A DNA stretch of 64,000 nt from Desulfuribacillus alkaliarsenatis (GTDB lineage: Bacteria > Bacillota > Bacilli > Desulfuribacillales > Desulfuribacillaceae): contig NZ_MIJE01000001.1 in NCBI RefSeq assembly GCF_001730225.1, positions 496,001 to 560,000 of the forward strand, read 5' to 3'. Positions within the stretch are counted from its first letter, which is position 1. Each line of letters begins with the position of its first letter. Positions 26,741-37,216 of the stretch are shown piece after piece. The notes under the pieces were generated by a model that ran no database searches, had not been told where the DNA came from, and saw only the letters and a list, made by a program, of their open reading frames with translations. The translations under genes and the position numbers were made by a program.

Positions 26741-27546
26741 TCTAGACTAACTATGATATCTTTTAATTCTGCTATCTCTTTCCTGAGATTGGATACTTCT
26801 GTTTCTAAAGAAACAGGTTCTTGTTGTTCTTCTGTTTCTTCTAATTCAGGTTTTTCACAGATGACAGCAACTTCTTGTACGTTATTAACAATAACACCAA
26901 CGAATAGGTTAACGATAACAAATGTACCAATTAATACAAAAGATACGAAATACCACCAAGCCCATGGTGCGTCAACTAAAATTGGTCGCATAACAGCACT
27001 TGCCCAGGATTCTAGTGTTACTACCTGGAACAAAGTTATAAAGGTGTGACCTAACGAACCGAAATACTCAGGTGATATATCTCTAAATAAAGTGGTGCCG
27101 ATTACTGCGAATACATAGAATATAAGACTTAATAAAATCATTATGTTACCGATGGTCGGAATTGTTCTAAATAATGCAGCTACTAATTTTTGAAGTGATG
27201 GAATTACGGTTATCGCCCTAAGTACACGTAGCACACGAATAATTCGTAATACGGATGCTAAATGTCCGCCAATAAATATATGTCCGACGGCAACTATCAC
27301 AAAATCAAAAACATTCCATCCGCTTTTGAAAAAATTATACCATGGCTTAGTTGCAATTAACCTTAAGGCAATTTCAATTGTAAATGCCCATAAAAATATC
27401 AACTCTATTTTGTGAAATAAACCTTTGTTAGGTTCAAAAATATTTGGGTATGTCTCAATTCCAATAACAATTGCGTTTAGTAATATTAAACTAATAACTA
27501 TATTTGAAAAATACTTATGATTAACTACTTTTTGTATGGTAGACAT
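26716..27546 (-). CDS. Bacterial voltage-gated sodium channel (NaChBac family)
   Basis: This protein of about 276 aa has six helices. S4 contains arginines every third residue (R101, R104, R107, R110), and the pore holds the filter TLESWAS (177-183), identical to the NaChBac signature for Na+ selectivity. A C-terminal coiled coil (about 245-270) fits tetramer assembly. The minus-strand ATG at 27546 is chosen because GGGGAGGG precedes it; the upstream 47 codons have no ribosome site. Relatives support motility, chemotaxis and pH homeostasis in alkaliphiles. Confidence 0.95.
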   Translation of the reverse strand: MSTIQKVVNHKYFSNIVISLILLNAIVIGIETYPNIFEPNKGLFHKIELIFLWAFTIEIALRLIATKPWYNFFKSGWNVFDFVIVAVGHIFIGGHLASVLRIIRVLRVLRAITVIPSLQKLVAALFRTIPTIGNIMILLSLIFYVFAVIGTTLFRDISPEYFGSLGHTFITLFQVVTLESWASAVMRPILVDAPWAWWYFVSFVLIGTFVIVNLFVGVIVNNVQEVAVICEKPELEETEEQQEPVSLETEVSNLRKEIAELKDIIVSLDKNKTQAP

Positions 27547-27748
27547 GTTTCTACCCTCCCCTAGAATGACTAAATTATAGTTTACCAAAAACTTATGATA
27601 TAGAAAAGAAGAAATTTTTACATAAATGTTAACGTTTTTATAGATCAAATAGATACAATCATGTATAATACAAATATTAAAGTTCATATAGCTGCGGAAA
27701 ACTTGTAGGTTGATATTCTAGCAATTAGATATTATGGAGGCTTAAACT

Positions 27749-29278
27749 ATGAAAATACATATATGTAGTGATTCAGAAAAAAAGCTTGGACTCCTTGATG
27801 TTTATATATCGGATGAAGATAATTATAGTCTTTCACATGAGCTTGTCCTAGAGTCATTTAATAAAAGCTTCTTAGGTTATGCTCAAGCTTACGATATGGT
27901 AGTAATAGATATAGAAAACTATAGTATTGCGGAAATGGAATTATTTCTTGATTACACCATATATAATTCCCATTTAGAGGAATTAGTCATGCTATTTGTA
28001 ATAGATTCCCTTGACGATTTACCAGTGAAATCGGTAAACACATTAACAATCATTGACTATGTTTTCCGACCAATAAACTGGCTAGATTTTTTAAATAAAG
28101 TCAATCTGCATATGCAATACAAAAAACAGATTAGAAAAAACACCTATTTAAAATCTAGGGCCTTAGAAGCCACAGCAAATGCTATAGCAATTACAGACTT
28201 AAGCGGTATCATTCAATGGGTAAATCCAGCTTTCAGTAAATTAACTGGCTACACTAAGGATGAATCTATTGGTGCAAGCACTAGTGTATTAAAGTCTGAT
28301 AAACAAAACCCAAAGGGGTATAAGCATTTATGGGATACGGTATCAGCAGGTAAGGTATGGAGGGGAGAGCTGATTAATAGGCGCAAATGTGGTAAAGAGT
28401 ACCACGAAGAGATGACAATTACTCCATTATATGATGAGTATGGTATTCATACACACTATATTGCTATAAAACAAGACATAACCGATAGAAAAGAAAGGGA
28501 GCAGCAACTACTGTTAGATGCCAATCTCGCAAAACAAGTTCAGAAAGGCGCCATAAGTAAACCGATAAATACAGGGAAAATTAATATAAACGGCTTACAC
28601 ATAAGTTCAGAACGATTATCAGGTGACATGTGTGCTTGGTATGAACTTCCTGGCAATAGGTATGGAATAATATTATATGACGTTATGGGACATGGTATAT
28701 CAGCGGCACTGATAACAATGTCTATAAGGTCGTTATTAAGGGGGATTATTACTAAATTTCAAGACCCCCAAAAGGTAATTAAGGAGCTAAACTACCATAC
28801 GTATAATATGTTTCAAGATAATGATTTATTAGCGGGCTTCTATTTTACTGCAATCTATATCCTTATTGATGTTGAGAACAATAGAATTGAATACGTTAAC
28901 GCAGGACATCCACCTGCAATACTAGTTGGTGATGGACATTATGCACGTTTAGAGGATGGTTGTATTCCTTGTGGTGTACTAATGGCTCCTCCTATTAATA
29001 ATGGAGTAATTAGCTATAAAGGAAAAACTAACATTTGCATATACACTGATGGCATGTTAGAAGCAATAAAGACAGACAATCCTAATGATAATGAAAATAA
29101 AAGCAATATAATTGAAAATAAAATACATATTGTAGAGAAAACATTACTTAAATGTAAGGGAATGTCTAGCAAAGACATTATTAAAACTTTTGATGGAATT
29201 ATCTCATTAGAACATCAAAAAGATGATATATGCCTTGTTGCTATTTCCATTTTAGGCAACACACTAGAGCAAAAATAA
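27749..29278 (+). CDS. REC-like/PAS/PP2C (SpoIIE-type) serine phosphatase
   Basis: This 509-aa protein has an N-terminal receiver-like region (about 1-125), a PAS/PAC pair (about 135-250: LEATANAIAITDLSGIIQWVNPAFSKLTGY) and a C-terminal PP2C domain (about 275-505) with SGDMCAWYEL, YDVMGHGISAAL and the final DDICLVAI. The receiver keeps an Asp (VVIDIEN) but has no clear acidic pair, and the usual Lys-Pro is RP, so it may be degenerate. Such RsbU/SpoIIE-type phosphatases dephosphorylate anti-sigma antagonists. No antagonist gene is adjacent. Confidence 0.87.
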   Translation: MKIHICSDSEKKLGLLDVYISDEDNYSLSHELVLESFNKSFLGYAQAYDMVVIDIENYSIAEMELFLDYTIYNSHLEELVMLFVIDSLDDLPVKSVNTLTIIDYVFRPINWLDFLNKVNLHMQYKKQIRKNTYLKSRALEATANAIAITDLSGIIQWVNPAFSKLTGYTKDESIGASTSVLKSDKQNPKGYKHLWDTVSAGKVWRGELINRRKCGKEYHEEMTITPLYDEYGIHTHYIAIKQDITDRKEREQQLLLDANLAKQVQKGAISKPINTGKININGLHISSERLSGDMCAWYELPGNRYGIILYDVMGHGISAALITMSIRSLLRGIITKFQDPQKVIKELNYHTYNMFQDNDLLAGFYFTAIYILIDVENNRIEYVNAGHPPAILVGDGHYARLEDGCIPCGVLMAPPINNGVISYKGKTNICIYTDGMLEAIKTDNPNDNENKSNIIENKIHIVEKTLLKCKGMSSKDIIKTFDGIISLEHQKDDICLVAISILGNTLEQK

Positions 29279-29312
29279 TAAAAAACAAAAATAAAAGTAA
29301 GGGAGCTAAATT

Positions 29313-30419
29313 ATGGAGGAACGAGATTATATTGTATTGTTTCATCAATTAGATGGTGTTGGTTCAGTGACGATGAGAAAGCTATACAACGACTATGGTA
29401 GTTTAGCTAACGTACTGCTAGCAGATGCAGATGATTTAAAAAGAAACGGTATTCGTGAACACGTTATTCAACAGATTAGCGAGCTTAAGGTTAACGGAGA
29501 ACAATTATACGAAAAGCTGTTAAAAGAACATCAAGCACAACAAATACATATAATTACGATTAAAGACGAAGCATATCCTAAGCTTTTACGAGAAATATTT
29601 GATCCTCCATATGCTATTTTTGTAAAAGGGGATTACAGACTATTAAATAAAAATCTTATTAGTGTTGTTGGAACGAGGGAGCCATCTTATTACGGTAAGT
29701 GGGCAGCGAAGGAATTAGGTGCTTACTTAGCAAAAAATCAAGTACCCATAGTTAGTGGATTAGCAAAGGGGATTGATCGTTTTGTACATGAAGGAGCTTT
29801 GAATTATGATGGTAAGTGCATAGCAGTTGTAGCTACTGGTTTAGCTTATATTTACCCTGCTGAAAATAGGAAATTGCATGATAATATACTTGAAGCTGGT
29901 GGATGCGTAATATCTGAGTATTCATTATATACGAAAGCGAGACCAGGACATTTTCCAGCTCGAAACCGTATTATTAGTGGCTTGTCATTAGGTACTGTTG
30001 TAGTGGAATCTAAGGAAAAGGGCGGAGCATTAATTACGGCTGATCAAGCCTTAGAACAAAATAGAGAGGTATTTGCACTGCCTGGTAATATTAATTGCCC
30101 GACAAGTGTAGGAACAAATTATTTATTAAAGCAAGGTGCTAAGCTATTGATGAAATGGGAGGATATATTTGATGAAATACAATGCTTCCAAGAAAACAAT
30201 GTAATTAAAAATCTAAATTTGGGTATAAAAGAAACTAACAAGCATGATATTACTAATGAAGAGCGCAAGCTTTTAAGTGTTATACCTTTTCAAGAAATAC
30301 ATATAGATGAATTGTTGAAATTATATTTAGAGTCAGATGTTTATGTTTTGCTTATCCAACTGCAACTTAAAAACTATATTGAAGCATTACCAGGTCAATA
30401 CTACGTTAGGCTTCAATAG
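29313..30419 (+). CDS. dprA: DNA processing protein DprA
   Basis: This 368-aa Rossmann-fold protein loads RecA on incoming single-stranded DNA in transformation. Motifs include VVGTREPSYYG, SGLAKGIDRFVHEGAL and KEKGGALITADQALEQNREVFALPG. The C-terminal 60 residues look like a winged helix. ATG follows AAGGGAGC. topA follows at 105 bp with its own promoter. This is the conserved dprA-topA-trmFO order. Confidence 0.97.
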   Translation: MEERDYIVLFHQLDGVGSVTMRKLYNDYGSLANVLLADADDLKRNGIREHVIQQISELKVNGEQLYEKLLKEHQAQQIHIITIKDEAYPKLLREIFDPPYAIFVKGDYRLLNKNLISVVGTREPSYYGKWAAKELGAYLAKNQVPIVSGLAKGIDRFVHEGALNYDGKCIAVVATGLAYIYPAENRKLHDNILEAGGCVISEYSLYTKARPGHFPARNRIISGLSLGTVVVESKEKGGALITADQALEQNREVFALPGNINCPTSVGTNYLLKQGAKLLMKWEDIFDEIQCFQENNVIKNLNLGIKETNKHDITNEERKLLSVIPFQEIHIDELLKLYLESDVYVLLIQLQLKNYIEALPGQYYVRLQ

Positions 30420-30450
30420 GTATAAAAGTTAATTTATAGAAAAGTTATGT

Positions 30451-30480
30451 TTGACAATATATAGTTACTTGTTCAATAAT
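30451..30480 (+). promoter_or_regulatory. Promoter for topA
   Basis: Consensus TTGACA (30451-30456), an 18-nt spacer and AATAAT (30475-30480) lie 45 bp upstream of the topA start. It would uncouple topA-trmFO from dprA. Confidence 0.6.
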
Positions 30481-30524
30481 ATAACGTAAATATTAAAAAG
30501 TGTATGTTTTAAGGGGGAGCCCCA

Positions 30525-32609
30525 TTGGCAGAATCATTAGTTATCGTTGAATCTTTGACAAAAGCAAAGACAATTAGCAAATATTTAGGGAAAAAATTTA
30601 TCGTAAAAGCTTCAGTTGGGCATTTGATTGATCTACCGAAAAGTCAAATAGGTGTTGATATAGATAATAACTATAAGCCTAAATATATTACGATACGAGG
30701 AAAAGGAAGTATACTTAAGGAATTACGAGATGCAGGTAAAAAGGTTAAAAATATTTATTTAGCCGCTGACCCTGACCGTGAGGGTGAAGCTATAGCCTGG
30801 CATTTAGCACAAGCACTAAATATAGATGAAGGCAAGGCTTGCCGTGTTGTTTTTAATGAAATTACAAAACAAGCGGTAAAGGATGCGTTTAAAACTCCTA
30901 GAAAGTTAAATATGGATTTAGTAGATGCACAGCAAGCGCGCAGGGTATTAGATAGACTAGTCGGATATCAAATAAGTCCATTATTATGGAAAAAAATCAA
31001 AAAAGGTCTAAGTGCTGGGCGTGTACAATCAGTAGCTGTTAACCTAATTATTCGTCGTGAACGAGAAATAATTGCATTCGAGCCTGAAGAATATTGGACA
31101 GTTACGACGACCTTTAAAAAAGGTACAAAAAGTTTTGAAGCAAAATTCCATGGTTATGATAATAAAAAAACAGAGCTAAAAAATCACGAACAAGTTAAGG
31201 AATTATTAACACACATTAAAGATGGACAGTTTGTTGTTAAAGAAGTGAAACATGGCGAGAAGAAAAGAAATCCTGCACCACCGTTTATCACATCTACACT
31301 CCAGCAGGAGGCAGCAAGAAAATTGAATTTTCGTTCTGCAAGGACAATGCGTACTGCCCAACAATTATATGAAGGTGTAGAAATTGGTAAACAAGGAACG
31401 GTGGGTCTGATTACATATATGCGTACAGATTCCACAAGAATTTCAGATACTGCTAAAAATGAGACGAAGGATTATATCATAGAAAATTTCGGTGCAGAAT
31501 ATTATCCTAAATCTCCAAGAAATTATACGAAAAAAGCGGCACAGGATGCCCATGAAGCTATCCGACCTACAGCTGTTACGCTAACGCCTGATAGTATTAA
31601 GGAATACCTGTCTAAGGATCAATATAAGCTATATAAATTAATTTGGGAGCGTTTAGTCGCAAGCCAAATGTCAGAAGCAATTCTCAATACTATGTCAGTT
31701 AAAATACAAAACAATAATGCTATATTTAAGGCTACAGGCTCGAAAATTAAGTTTCCTGGTTTTATGAGCTTATACATTGAGGGTTCAGATGATGTTAGTG
31801 ATGATAAAGAAAAGTTTCTACCTGAGTTACAGGAACAGGATAAACTGAAAAACACAAATATAGAGCCGAGGCAGCATTTTACTCAGCCACCGCCACGTTA
31901 TACAGAAGCGAGACTAGTTAAGACCCTTGAAGAATTAGGCATAGGTCGACCGAGTACATATGCACCAACAATAGAAACTATTCAAAAGCGCGGCTATGTG
32001 ACACAGGAACAAAAGAATTTCTTACCAACAGAGCTAGGAACAATCGTTAATGAGATGCTAGAGGAGTTTTTCTCTAAGATATTAGATGTCCAATTTACTG
32101 CTAATTTGGAAGAACAGCTTGACTTAATAGCCGATGGTGAAACTAATTGGGTTAAAGTAATAGATGAATTTTATTCTGATTTCAAGAAGGATCTAGAAGT
32201 TGCTGAAAAGGAAATGGAAAAGGTTGAAATCAAGGAAGAAGTATCGGATGAACCCTGTGATAAATGTGGAAAGATGATGGTTTATAAACTAGGTAGATTC
32301 GGTAAGTTTCTAGCTTGTCCAGGTTTTCCAGACTGTAGAAACACAAAGCCAATTTTAAAAGACACAGGTGTAGCATGTCCTAAGTGTAAGGGCGCTATAG
32401 TTGAACGTAAGGGCAAGCGTCGGAAAACATTTTTCGGTTGTTCAGAGTATCCAGACTGTGATTTTATTCTTTGGAATAAACCAGACCAGCGCCCCTGTCC
32501 AAAATGTGGCAATATTATGGTCCAAAAAAGCACAGGCAAAGGTAAAAACCAAAAGAATGTCGTTGAGTGTATAGATGAAGAATGTAAATATAATGAGAAC
32601 GTAACATAA
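30525..32609 (+). CDS. topA: DNA topoisomerase I (type IA)
   Basis: This 694-aa enzyme relaxes negative supercoils. The TOPRIM domain holds [13 protein letters not shown]; the nucleophile is Y298 in [12 protein letters not shown]. The C-terminal 120 residues carry three Cys4 zinc ribbons (CDKCGK...CPGFPDC, CPKCKG...CSEYPDC, CPKCGN...CIDEEC). The start is TTG at 30525 behind GGGGGAGC. The trmFO start follows within 12 bp of the stop. Confidence 0.97.
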   Translation: MAESLVIVESLTKAKTISKYLGKKFIVKASVGHLIDLPKSQIGVDIDNNYKPKYITIRGKGSILKELRDAGKKVKNIYLAADPDREGEAIAWHLAQALNIDEGKACRVVFNEITKQAVKDAFKTPRKLNMDLVDAQQARRVLDRLVGYQISPLLWKKIKKGLSAGRVQSVAVNLIIRREREIIAFEPEEYWTVTTTFKKGTKSFEAKFHGYDNKKTELKNHEQVKELLTHIKDGQFVVKEVKHGEKKRNPAPPFITSTLQQEAARKLNFRSARTMRTAQQLYEGVEIGKQGTVGLITYMRTDSTRISDTAKNETKDYIIENFGAEYYPKSPRNYTKKAAQDAHEAIRPTAVTLTPDSIKEYLSKDQYKLYKLIWERLVASQMSEAILNTMSVKIQNNNAIFKATGSKIKFPGFMSLYIEGSDDVSDDKEKFLPELQEQDKLKNTNIEPRQHFTQPPPRYTEARLVKTLEELGIGRPSTYAPTIETIQKRGYVTQEQKNFLPTELGTIVNEMLEEFFSKILDVQFTANLEEQLDLIADGETNWVKVIDEFYSDFKKDLEVAEKEMEKVEIKEEVSDEPCDKCGKMMVYKLGRFGKFLACPGFPDCRNTKPILKDTGVACPKCKGAIVERKGKRRKTFFGCSEYPDCDFILWNKPDQRPCPKCGNIMVQKSTGKGKNQKNVVECIDEECKYNENVT

Positions 32610-32621
32610 ATGGAGGCTAAA

Positions 32622-33944
32622 ATGAGTATTGACGCAGTAGTGATAGGAGCAGGTTTAGCAGGAACTGAAGCAGCTTGGAATATTGCAAACGCTGGATATA
32701 AGGTTCAGCTCTATGAGATGAGGCCTAAGAAGACAACTCCTGCCCACTCCACTGACTTATTTGCAGAGTTAGTATGTAGTAATTCATTGCGGGCTAATAG
32801 CATAACAAACGCTGTGGGGTTATTGAAGGAGGAAATGAGGCAGTTAGACTCATTAGTAATAAAATCAGCTGATGAAAATCAGGTTCCTGCAGGCGGTGCT
32901 TTGGCAGTTGATCGAACTCATTTTGCTGAACAAATCACTAACGAAATTAAAAATCATCCTAACATCACAGTCATCAATGAAGAAGTTACATCAATTCCAG
33001 AAGCCGAGGTAGTAATAATCGCAACGGGTCCACTAACATCCGACGCATTTTCTAACACAATAGCTGATTTGACAGGGTCAGAACACTTGTACTTCTATGA
33101 CGCAGCAGCTCCCATAGTAACTAAAGAATCTATAGACTTCTCTAAAGTATATATAGCTTCTAGATATGATAAAGGAGAAGCTGCATATATTAACTGCCCG
33201 ATGAGTGAGGATGAGTTTGATGCTTTTTATGATTTTTTAATTAGTGCAGACAGAGCACCTACTAAAGAGTTCGAAAAGCTACATGTATTTGAAGGCTGCA
33301 TGCCAATTGAAGTTATGGCTGAACGAGGCAGACAAACTCTACTATTCGGTCCGATGAAGCCTGTAGGGTTACCTGATCCGAAGACGGGAAAAGAGCCGTT
33401 TGCTGTAGTGCAGCTACGTCAGGACAATAAAGAAGGCACCATATACAATTTAGTAGGATTTCAAACCCACTTAAAATGGGGCGAGCAGAAAAAACTCTTA
33501 GGATTAATTCCAGGCTTAGAAGACGCTGAAATCGTGCGTTATGGTGTTATGCATAGGAATACATATATACATTCTCCTGACTTATTAGACGCAACCTATA
33601 ACTATAGAACAAAGGAAAATTTGTTTTTTGCTGGTCAGATTACAGGTGTTGAAGGTTATGTTGAATCTGCAAATTCAGGATTAGTTGCAGGTATTAACGC
33701 CGTGAGATTTCTATCAGGACAGGAGTTAATTACCTTCCCCACGGAAACACTTACAGGGGCCTTAGCTAACTATATAGCAACATTTGAAGGAAAATCCTTT
33801 CAGCCAATGAATGTTAACTTTGGCATACTACCAGCACTCGAGAAGAGAATACGTAATAAAAAAGATCGGTATCAAGTTTATGCAGATAGATCCTTAGAAA
33901 TAATAAAAGAGACTATTCAGAAAATTAAAACTAGTGAGACTTAA
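32622..33944 (+). CDS. trmFO: Methylenetetrahydrofolate-tRNA-(uracil-5-)-methyltransferase TrmFO
   Basis: This protein of about 440 aa is a flavoenzyme forming m5U54 in tRNA with methylenetetrahydrofolate, the Gram-positive alternative to TrmA. The FAD motif [16 protein letters not shown] starts the protein; [21 protein letters not shown]-type and [13 protein letters not shown] blocks are intact. The ATG at 32622 follows TGGAGGCT. The usual downstream xerC gene is absent; a terminator follows instead. Confidence 0.97.
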   Translation: MSIDAVVIGAGLAGTEAAWNIANAGYKVQLYEMRPKKTTPAHSTDLFAELVCSNSLRANSITNAVGLLKEEMRQLDSLVIKSADENQVPAGGALAVDRTHFAEQITNEIKNHPNITVINEEVTSIPEAEVVIIATGPLTSDAFSNTIADLTGSEHLYFYDAAAPIVTKESIDFSKVYIASRYDKGEAAYINCPMSEDEFDAFYDFLISADRAPTKEFEKLHVFEGCMPIEVMAERGRQTLLFGPMKPVGLPDPKTGKEPFAVVQLRQDNKEGTIYNLVGFQTHLKWGEQKKLLGLIPGLEDAEIVRYGVMHRNTYIHSPDLLDATYNYRTKENLFFAGQITGVEGYVESANSGLVAGINAVRFLSGQELITFPTETLTGALANYIATFEGKSFQPMNVNFGILPALEKRIRNKKDRYQVYADRSLEIIKETIQKIKTSET

Positions 33945-34018
33945 TTATATTGAAATTAATATATGGCTATGGTAACATGGTTTTGATTATAAATAGAATG
34001 ATTAATTATGTAGTTTAG

Positions 34019-34046
34019 GAAGTGTTTGAGAGAACACTTCTTTTGT
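34019..34046 (+). terminator. Terminator between trmFO and hslV
   Basis: An 8-bp stem (34019-34026 with 34033-34040) with a 6-nt loop is followed by TTTTGT. It should end the topA-trmFO transcript. Confidence 0.82.
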
Positions 34047-34071
34047 ATTGTTGAAGTACATATAATTTTGA

Positions 34072-34101
34072 TTGACAAAGTATAAAACGCAAAACTTTTA
34101 T
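34072..34101 (+). promoter_or_regulatory. Possible promoter for hslVU-codY
   Basis: Consensus TTGACA (34072-34077) is followed after 18 nt by a weak -10 TTTTAT (34096-34101). It lies just after the trmFO terminator and would drive hslV-hslU-codY. The -10 is poor and would leave a very short leader of about 7 nt. Confidence 0.4.
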
Positions 34102-34115
34102 TTCGGAGGTGCCAC

Positions 34116-34655
34116 ATGGAACATAGTTTTCATGCAACCACAATTTTAGCTGTACATAAAGATGGTAAAGCTGCCATGGCAGGCGATGGCCAGGTGACAT
34201 TTGGTAATGCAATGGTAATGAAACACGGAGCAAAAAAAGTTCGTCGTTTGTATAAAGGAAAAGTCGTCGCAGGATTTGCTGGATCTGTTGCTGACGCATT
34301 TACATTATATGAAAAATTTGAAGCTAAGCTAGAGGAATATCATGGAAATCTTGAACGTGCTGCAGTAGAATTGGCTAAAGAATGGAGAATGGATCGCGTA
34401 TTACGTAGACTAGAAGCTATGCTAATTGTGATGAATCAGGATAAATTATTATTGGTATCTGGTAGTGGGGAAGTAATTGAGCCAGATGATGGGATACTAG
34501 CCATTGGCTCTGGTGGAACCTATGCTTTATCTGCAGCAAGGGCACTCAAAAACTTCTCACAATTAACAGCAGAGGAGATTGCAAAACAATCATTGTTAAT
34601 TGCGGCAGAGATTTGTGTGTATACAAACGATAATATTAATGTAGAAATTATATGA
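34116..34655 (+). CDS. hslV: ATP-dependent protease subunit HslV
   Basis: This 179-aa peptidase forms the dodecamer degraded-substrate chamber of HslUV. It begins [11 protein letters not shown] and continues [10 protein letters not shown] and [14 protein letters not shown] as in the family. In Bacillus CodW the active residue is near this short N-terminal extension. Here Ser4, Thr8 and Thr9 are candidates, so the nucleophile is unclear from sequence alone. The ATG follows CGGAGGTG. hslU starts 49 bp later. Confidence 0.96.
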   Translation: MEHSFHATTILAVHKDGKAAMAGDGQVTFGNAMVMKHGAKKVRRLYKGKVVAGFAGSVADAFTLYEKFEAKLEEYHGNLERAAVELAKEWRMDRVLRRLEAMLIVMNQDKLLLVSGSGEVIEPDDGILAIGSGGTYALSAARALKNFSQLTAEEIAKQSLLIAAEICVYTNDNINVEII

Positions 34656-34704
34656 AAAATCTAAAATGTAGCACCTTTAAAAATTAAATTACGAGGTGAA
34701 GAGG

Positions 34705-36117
34705 ATGCAAAAGAATAGAGAAGACATCAGTATCACACCAAAGGAAATTGTACAGAGGCTAGATCGATATATTATAGGCCAGAATAATGCGAAACGTTCA
34801 GTCGCCATAGCCTTAAGAAATCGATACAGAAGAAGCTTGTTGGATGAAGAAATGCGTGAAGATATCATACCGAAAAACATTCTAATGATTGGGCCAACAG
34901 GTGTCGGTAAGACTGAAATAGCAAGAAGATTAGCGAAACTAGTTGGAGCACCCTTTGTGAAGGTGGAAGCTACTAAATTTACCGAAGTTGGTTATGTTGG
35001 ACGTGATGTTGAATCTATGGTTAGGGACCTGGTGGAGACGTCAATTCGTATGGTTAAAGAAGCAAAAATGGAAAAGGTACAAGATGTAGCTAAGCAGCAT
35101 GCTAACGAACGCTTGGTTCATCTCTTAGCGCCTTCACCTATAAAAAAACAAATGAAAAACCCGTTAGAAGCCCTAGGCTTATTTGGAGGGTCAGACCAAA
35201 CTAATCAAAATAAGCAAGAAGAGGAATTCAAGTTAAGAGAGCTTGATATGAAGCGCTCTCAAATCAGGAATGAATTGGCCATGGGCAAATTGGAAGAGCA
35301 TATTGTAGAAATCGAGGTCGATGATTCTACGCCGCAAATGTTTGATTTATTCTCTGGGTCAGGCGTTGAACAAATGGGTGTTAACATGCAGGATATGTTA
35401 GGTAACATCCTCCCAAAAAAGAAAAAGAAACGCCGTTTGCCAGTAAAAGAGGCTAGAAAAATATTAACACAAGAAGAAGCCCATAAGCTTATTGATATGG
35501 ATGAAGTTAACAGTGAAGCTATCAAAAAAGCTGAGGATTTAGGTATAATATTTATAGATGAAATAGATAAAATAGCAAGCAAAGAACGTGGTCCAGACGT
35601 ATCACGTGAAGGAGTCCAACGAGACATACTGCCGATAGTGGAAGGTTCCACTATAATGACTAAATATGGTGCTGTAAAAACAGATTATATTTTATTTATT
35701 GGTGCAGGTGCATTTCATTTATCAAAGCCATCAGACCTAATACCAGAGCTGCAGGGGCGCTTTCCAATTAGAGTTGAGCTTAGTTCTTTAACTAAAGAAG
35801 ATTTTATTGAGATTCTTACAGAGCCTAAAAATGCATTATTGAAACAATATATTGCCTTATTAGAAACAGAAGGTATTAAAGTTGATTTTTCAAAGGAAGC
35901 AATTTATAGAATTGCAGAGTTAGCGACACTAGTAAATGAAACAACGGAAAATATAGGTGCTAGACGACTGCATACCTTATTAGAAAAGGTTTTGGAGGAT
36001 TTATCCTTTGAGGCTCCAGAAATTACATTGGAAGAAATTATAATCACACCTGAGTATGTGAATGAAAAGCTTCAAGGGATTGTTAAAGACCAAAATATGA
36101 GTCAGTACATTCTGTAG
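34705..36117 (+). CDS. hslU: ATP-dependent unfoldase HslU
   Basis: This protein of about 470 aa is the AAA+ partner of HslV. Walker A is GPTGVGKTE, followed by [17 protein letters not shown]; an intermediate (I) domain of about 120 residues holds the Lys-rich KKKKKRRLP patch. Walker B is [11 protein letters not shown]. The protein ends in SQYIL, the C-terminal tail that activates HslV. The ATG at 34705 is preferred to the in-frame GTG at 34696 because ACGAGGTG is the ribosome site. Confidence 0.97.
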   Translation: MQKNREDISITPKEIVQRLDRYIIGQNNAKRSVAIALRNRYRRSLLDEEMREDIIPKNILMIGPTGVGKTEIARRLAKLVGAPFVKVEATKFTEVGYVGRDVESMVRDLVETSIRMVKEAKMEKVQDVAKQHANERLVHLLAPSPIKKQMKNPLEALGLFGGSDQTNQNKQEEEFKLRELDMKRSQIRNELAMGKLEEHIVEIEVDDSTPQMFDLFSGSGVEQMGVNMQDMLGNILPKKKKKRRLPVKEARKILTQEEAHKLIDMDEVNSEAIKKAEDLGIIFIDEIDKIASKERGPDVSREGVQRDILPIVEGSTIMTKYGAVKTDYILFIGAGAFHLSKPSDLIPELQGRFPIRVELSSLTKEDFIEILTEPKNALLKQYIALLETEGIKVDFSKEAIYRIAELATLVNETTENIGARRLHTLLEKVLEDLSFEAPEITLEEIIITPEYVNEKLQGIVKDQNMSQYIL

Positions 36118-36125
36118 GAGGAGCT

Positions 36126-36905
36126 ATGGACCTATTAAATAAAACCAGAAAAATAAATAAACTGTTGCAAAAGGCAGCAGGGCAAGCAACAAGTTATATG
36201 GAAATGGCTGCGGTTCTTAGAGACGTAATTGAAGCTAATGTCTATGTTATTAGTAATAGTGGGAAGATACTAGGCTATGCAATAATGCGTGAGTTTGAAT
36301 GTGAAATTATGAAGGAGCAAGTATTACACGAAAAAGAATTCCCGGGAGACTACAATGAAAAACTATTACAGATAACAGAGACTGAAGATAATGTCGAAGA
36401 TTTAAGTCCTGAATGCGTTTTCTCTAGTGAGGTTAGTTGTATATTTGAAACAAAACACACAACTATTGTGCCAATTATTGGTGGTGCTGATCGCCTAGGT
36501 ACGTTAGTATTAGCGAGATTTCAAGGTTCCTTTGATAAGGATGATATGATACTTGCAGAATATGGAGCGACAGTTGTTGGGATGGAAATGTTACATGAGC
36601 GGGCTAACAAAGCTGGAGAAGAAGCTAGGTCAAAAGCTGTTGTATCAATAGCTGTTAATTCATTGTCATACAGTGAACTAGAAGCAGTCGACCATATATT
36701 TGATGAATTAAATGGCAATGAAGGTTTGCTAGTTGCCAGCAAGATTGCCGATCGTGTAGGGATAACACGATCAGTTATAGTCAACGCACTACGGAAATTA
36801 GAGAGCGCTGGTGTAATCGAATCCCGTTCCCTTGGAATGAAGGGGACATATATAAAAATATTAAACGATAATTTAATTGCAGAAATAGACAAAATTCGCA
36901 AATAA
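36126..36905 (+). CDS. codY: Global transcriptional regulator CodY
   Basis: This 259-aa regulator senses branched-chain amino acids and GTP and represses starvation-responsive genes. The N-terminal GAF domain (about 1-155) and the winged HTH (about 200-250: [32 protein letters not shown]) are complete. Its RBS GTAGGAGGAG overlaps the hslU stop. CodY controls the fla/che operon in Bacillus, and here it immediately precedes that operon. Confidence 0.98.
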   Translation: MDLLNKTRKINKLLQKAAGQATSYMEMAAVLRDVIEANVYVISNSGKILGYAIMREFECEIMKEQVLHEKEFPGDYNEKLLQITETEDNVEDLSPECVFSSEVSCIFETKHTTIVPIIGGADRLGTLVLARFQGSFDKDDMILAEYGATVVGMEMLHERANKAGEEARSKAVVSIAVNSLSYSELEAVDHIFDELNGNEGLLVASKIADRVGITRSVIVNALRKLESAGVIESRSLGMKGTYIKILNDNLIAEIDKIRK

Positions 36906-36948
36906 CAAAAACTAAAAGATAAAAATAAGCTAAAGATAATAATTTAAG

Positions 36949-36983
36949 GGCCTTATGACCTACGATCATAGGCTCATTTTTTA
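36949..36983 (+). terminator. Terminator after codY
   Basis: A stem pairs 36950-36958 with 36966-36973 (one bulge) and is followed by a T run to 36982. It closes hslVU-codY before the flagellar operon. Confidence 0.83.
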
Positions 36984-37030
36984 TTAATCAATATTGGAAA
37001 AAATGGTTCTAAATAAACCCTTTTGCATAC

Positions 37031-37059
37031 TTGTATATATTTTAATGTAGATATAAAAT
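37031..37059 (+). promoter_or_regulatory. Candidate promoter 1 of the fla/che operon
   Basis: TTGTAT (37031-37036), a 17-nt spacer and TAAAAT (37054-37059) give a plausible sigma-A promoter within the 311-bp codY-flgB gap. I see no convincing sigma-D box (TAAA-N15-GCCGATAT) in that gap. The rest of it is A/T-rich. Confidence 0.4.
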
Positions 37060-37128
37060 ATATATAGTATGGTTTTAAAATTAAACTGACAAAAAATATT
37101 AAAAATAAGTGTGCTCTTTCTTGAAAAA

Positions 37129-37137
37129 TGATAGAAT
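37129..37137 (+). promoter_or_regulatory. Candidate promoter 2 of the fla/che operon (extended -10)
   Basis: TGA followed by TAGAAT (37129-37137) is an extended -10 without a recognisable -35, about 80 bp before flgB. Confidence 0.3.
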
Positions 37138-37216
37138 ATAAAAGGAATTTAGTAGTTTATGTCGAAAATTGTTTAGATAGAGACTTTATAAATATTTATT
37201 TAAGGAGGAGAAGTAA

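Noticed and set aside
15275-29312. A prophage or transposon in the accessory stretch
   Set aside because: No integrase, transposase, phage structural gene, att-like repeat or tRNA was found.
34072-34101. A confident hslV promoter
   Set aside because: The -35 is perfect but the -10 is poor and the leader would be about 7 nt, so it is listed only with low confidence.
37060-37216. A sigma-D promoter for the fla operon
   Set aside because: No TAAA-N15-GCCGATAT-like sequence with correct spacing was found; only weak partial matches.
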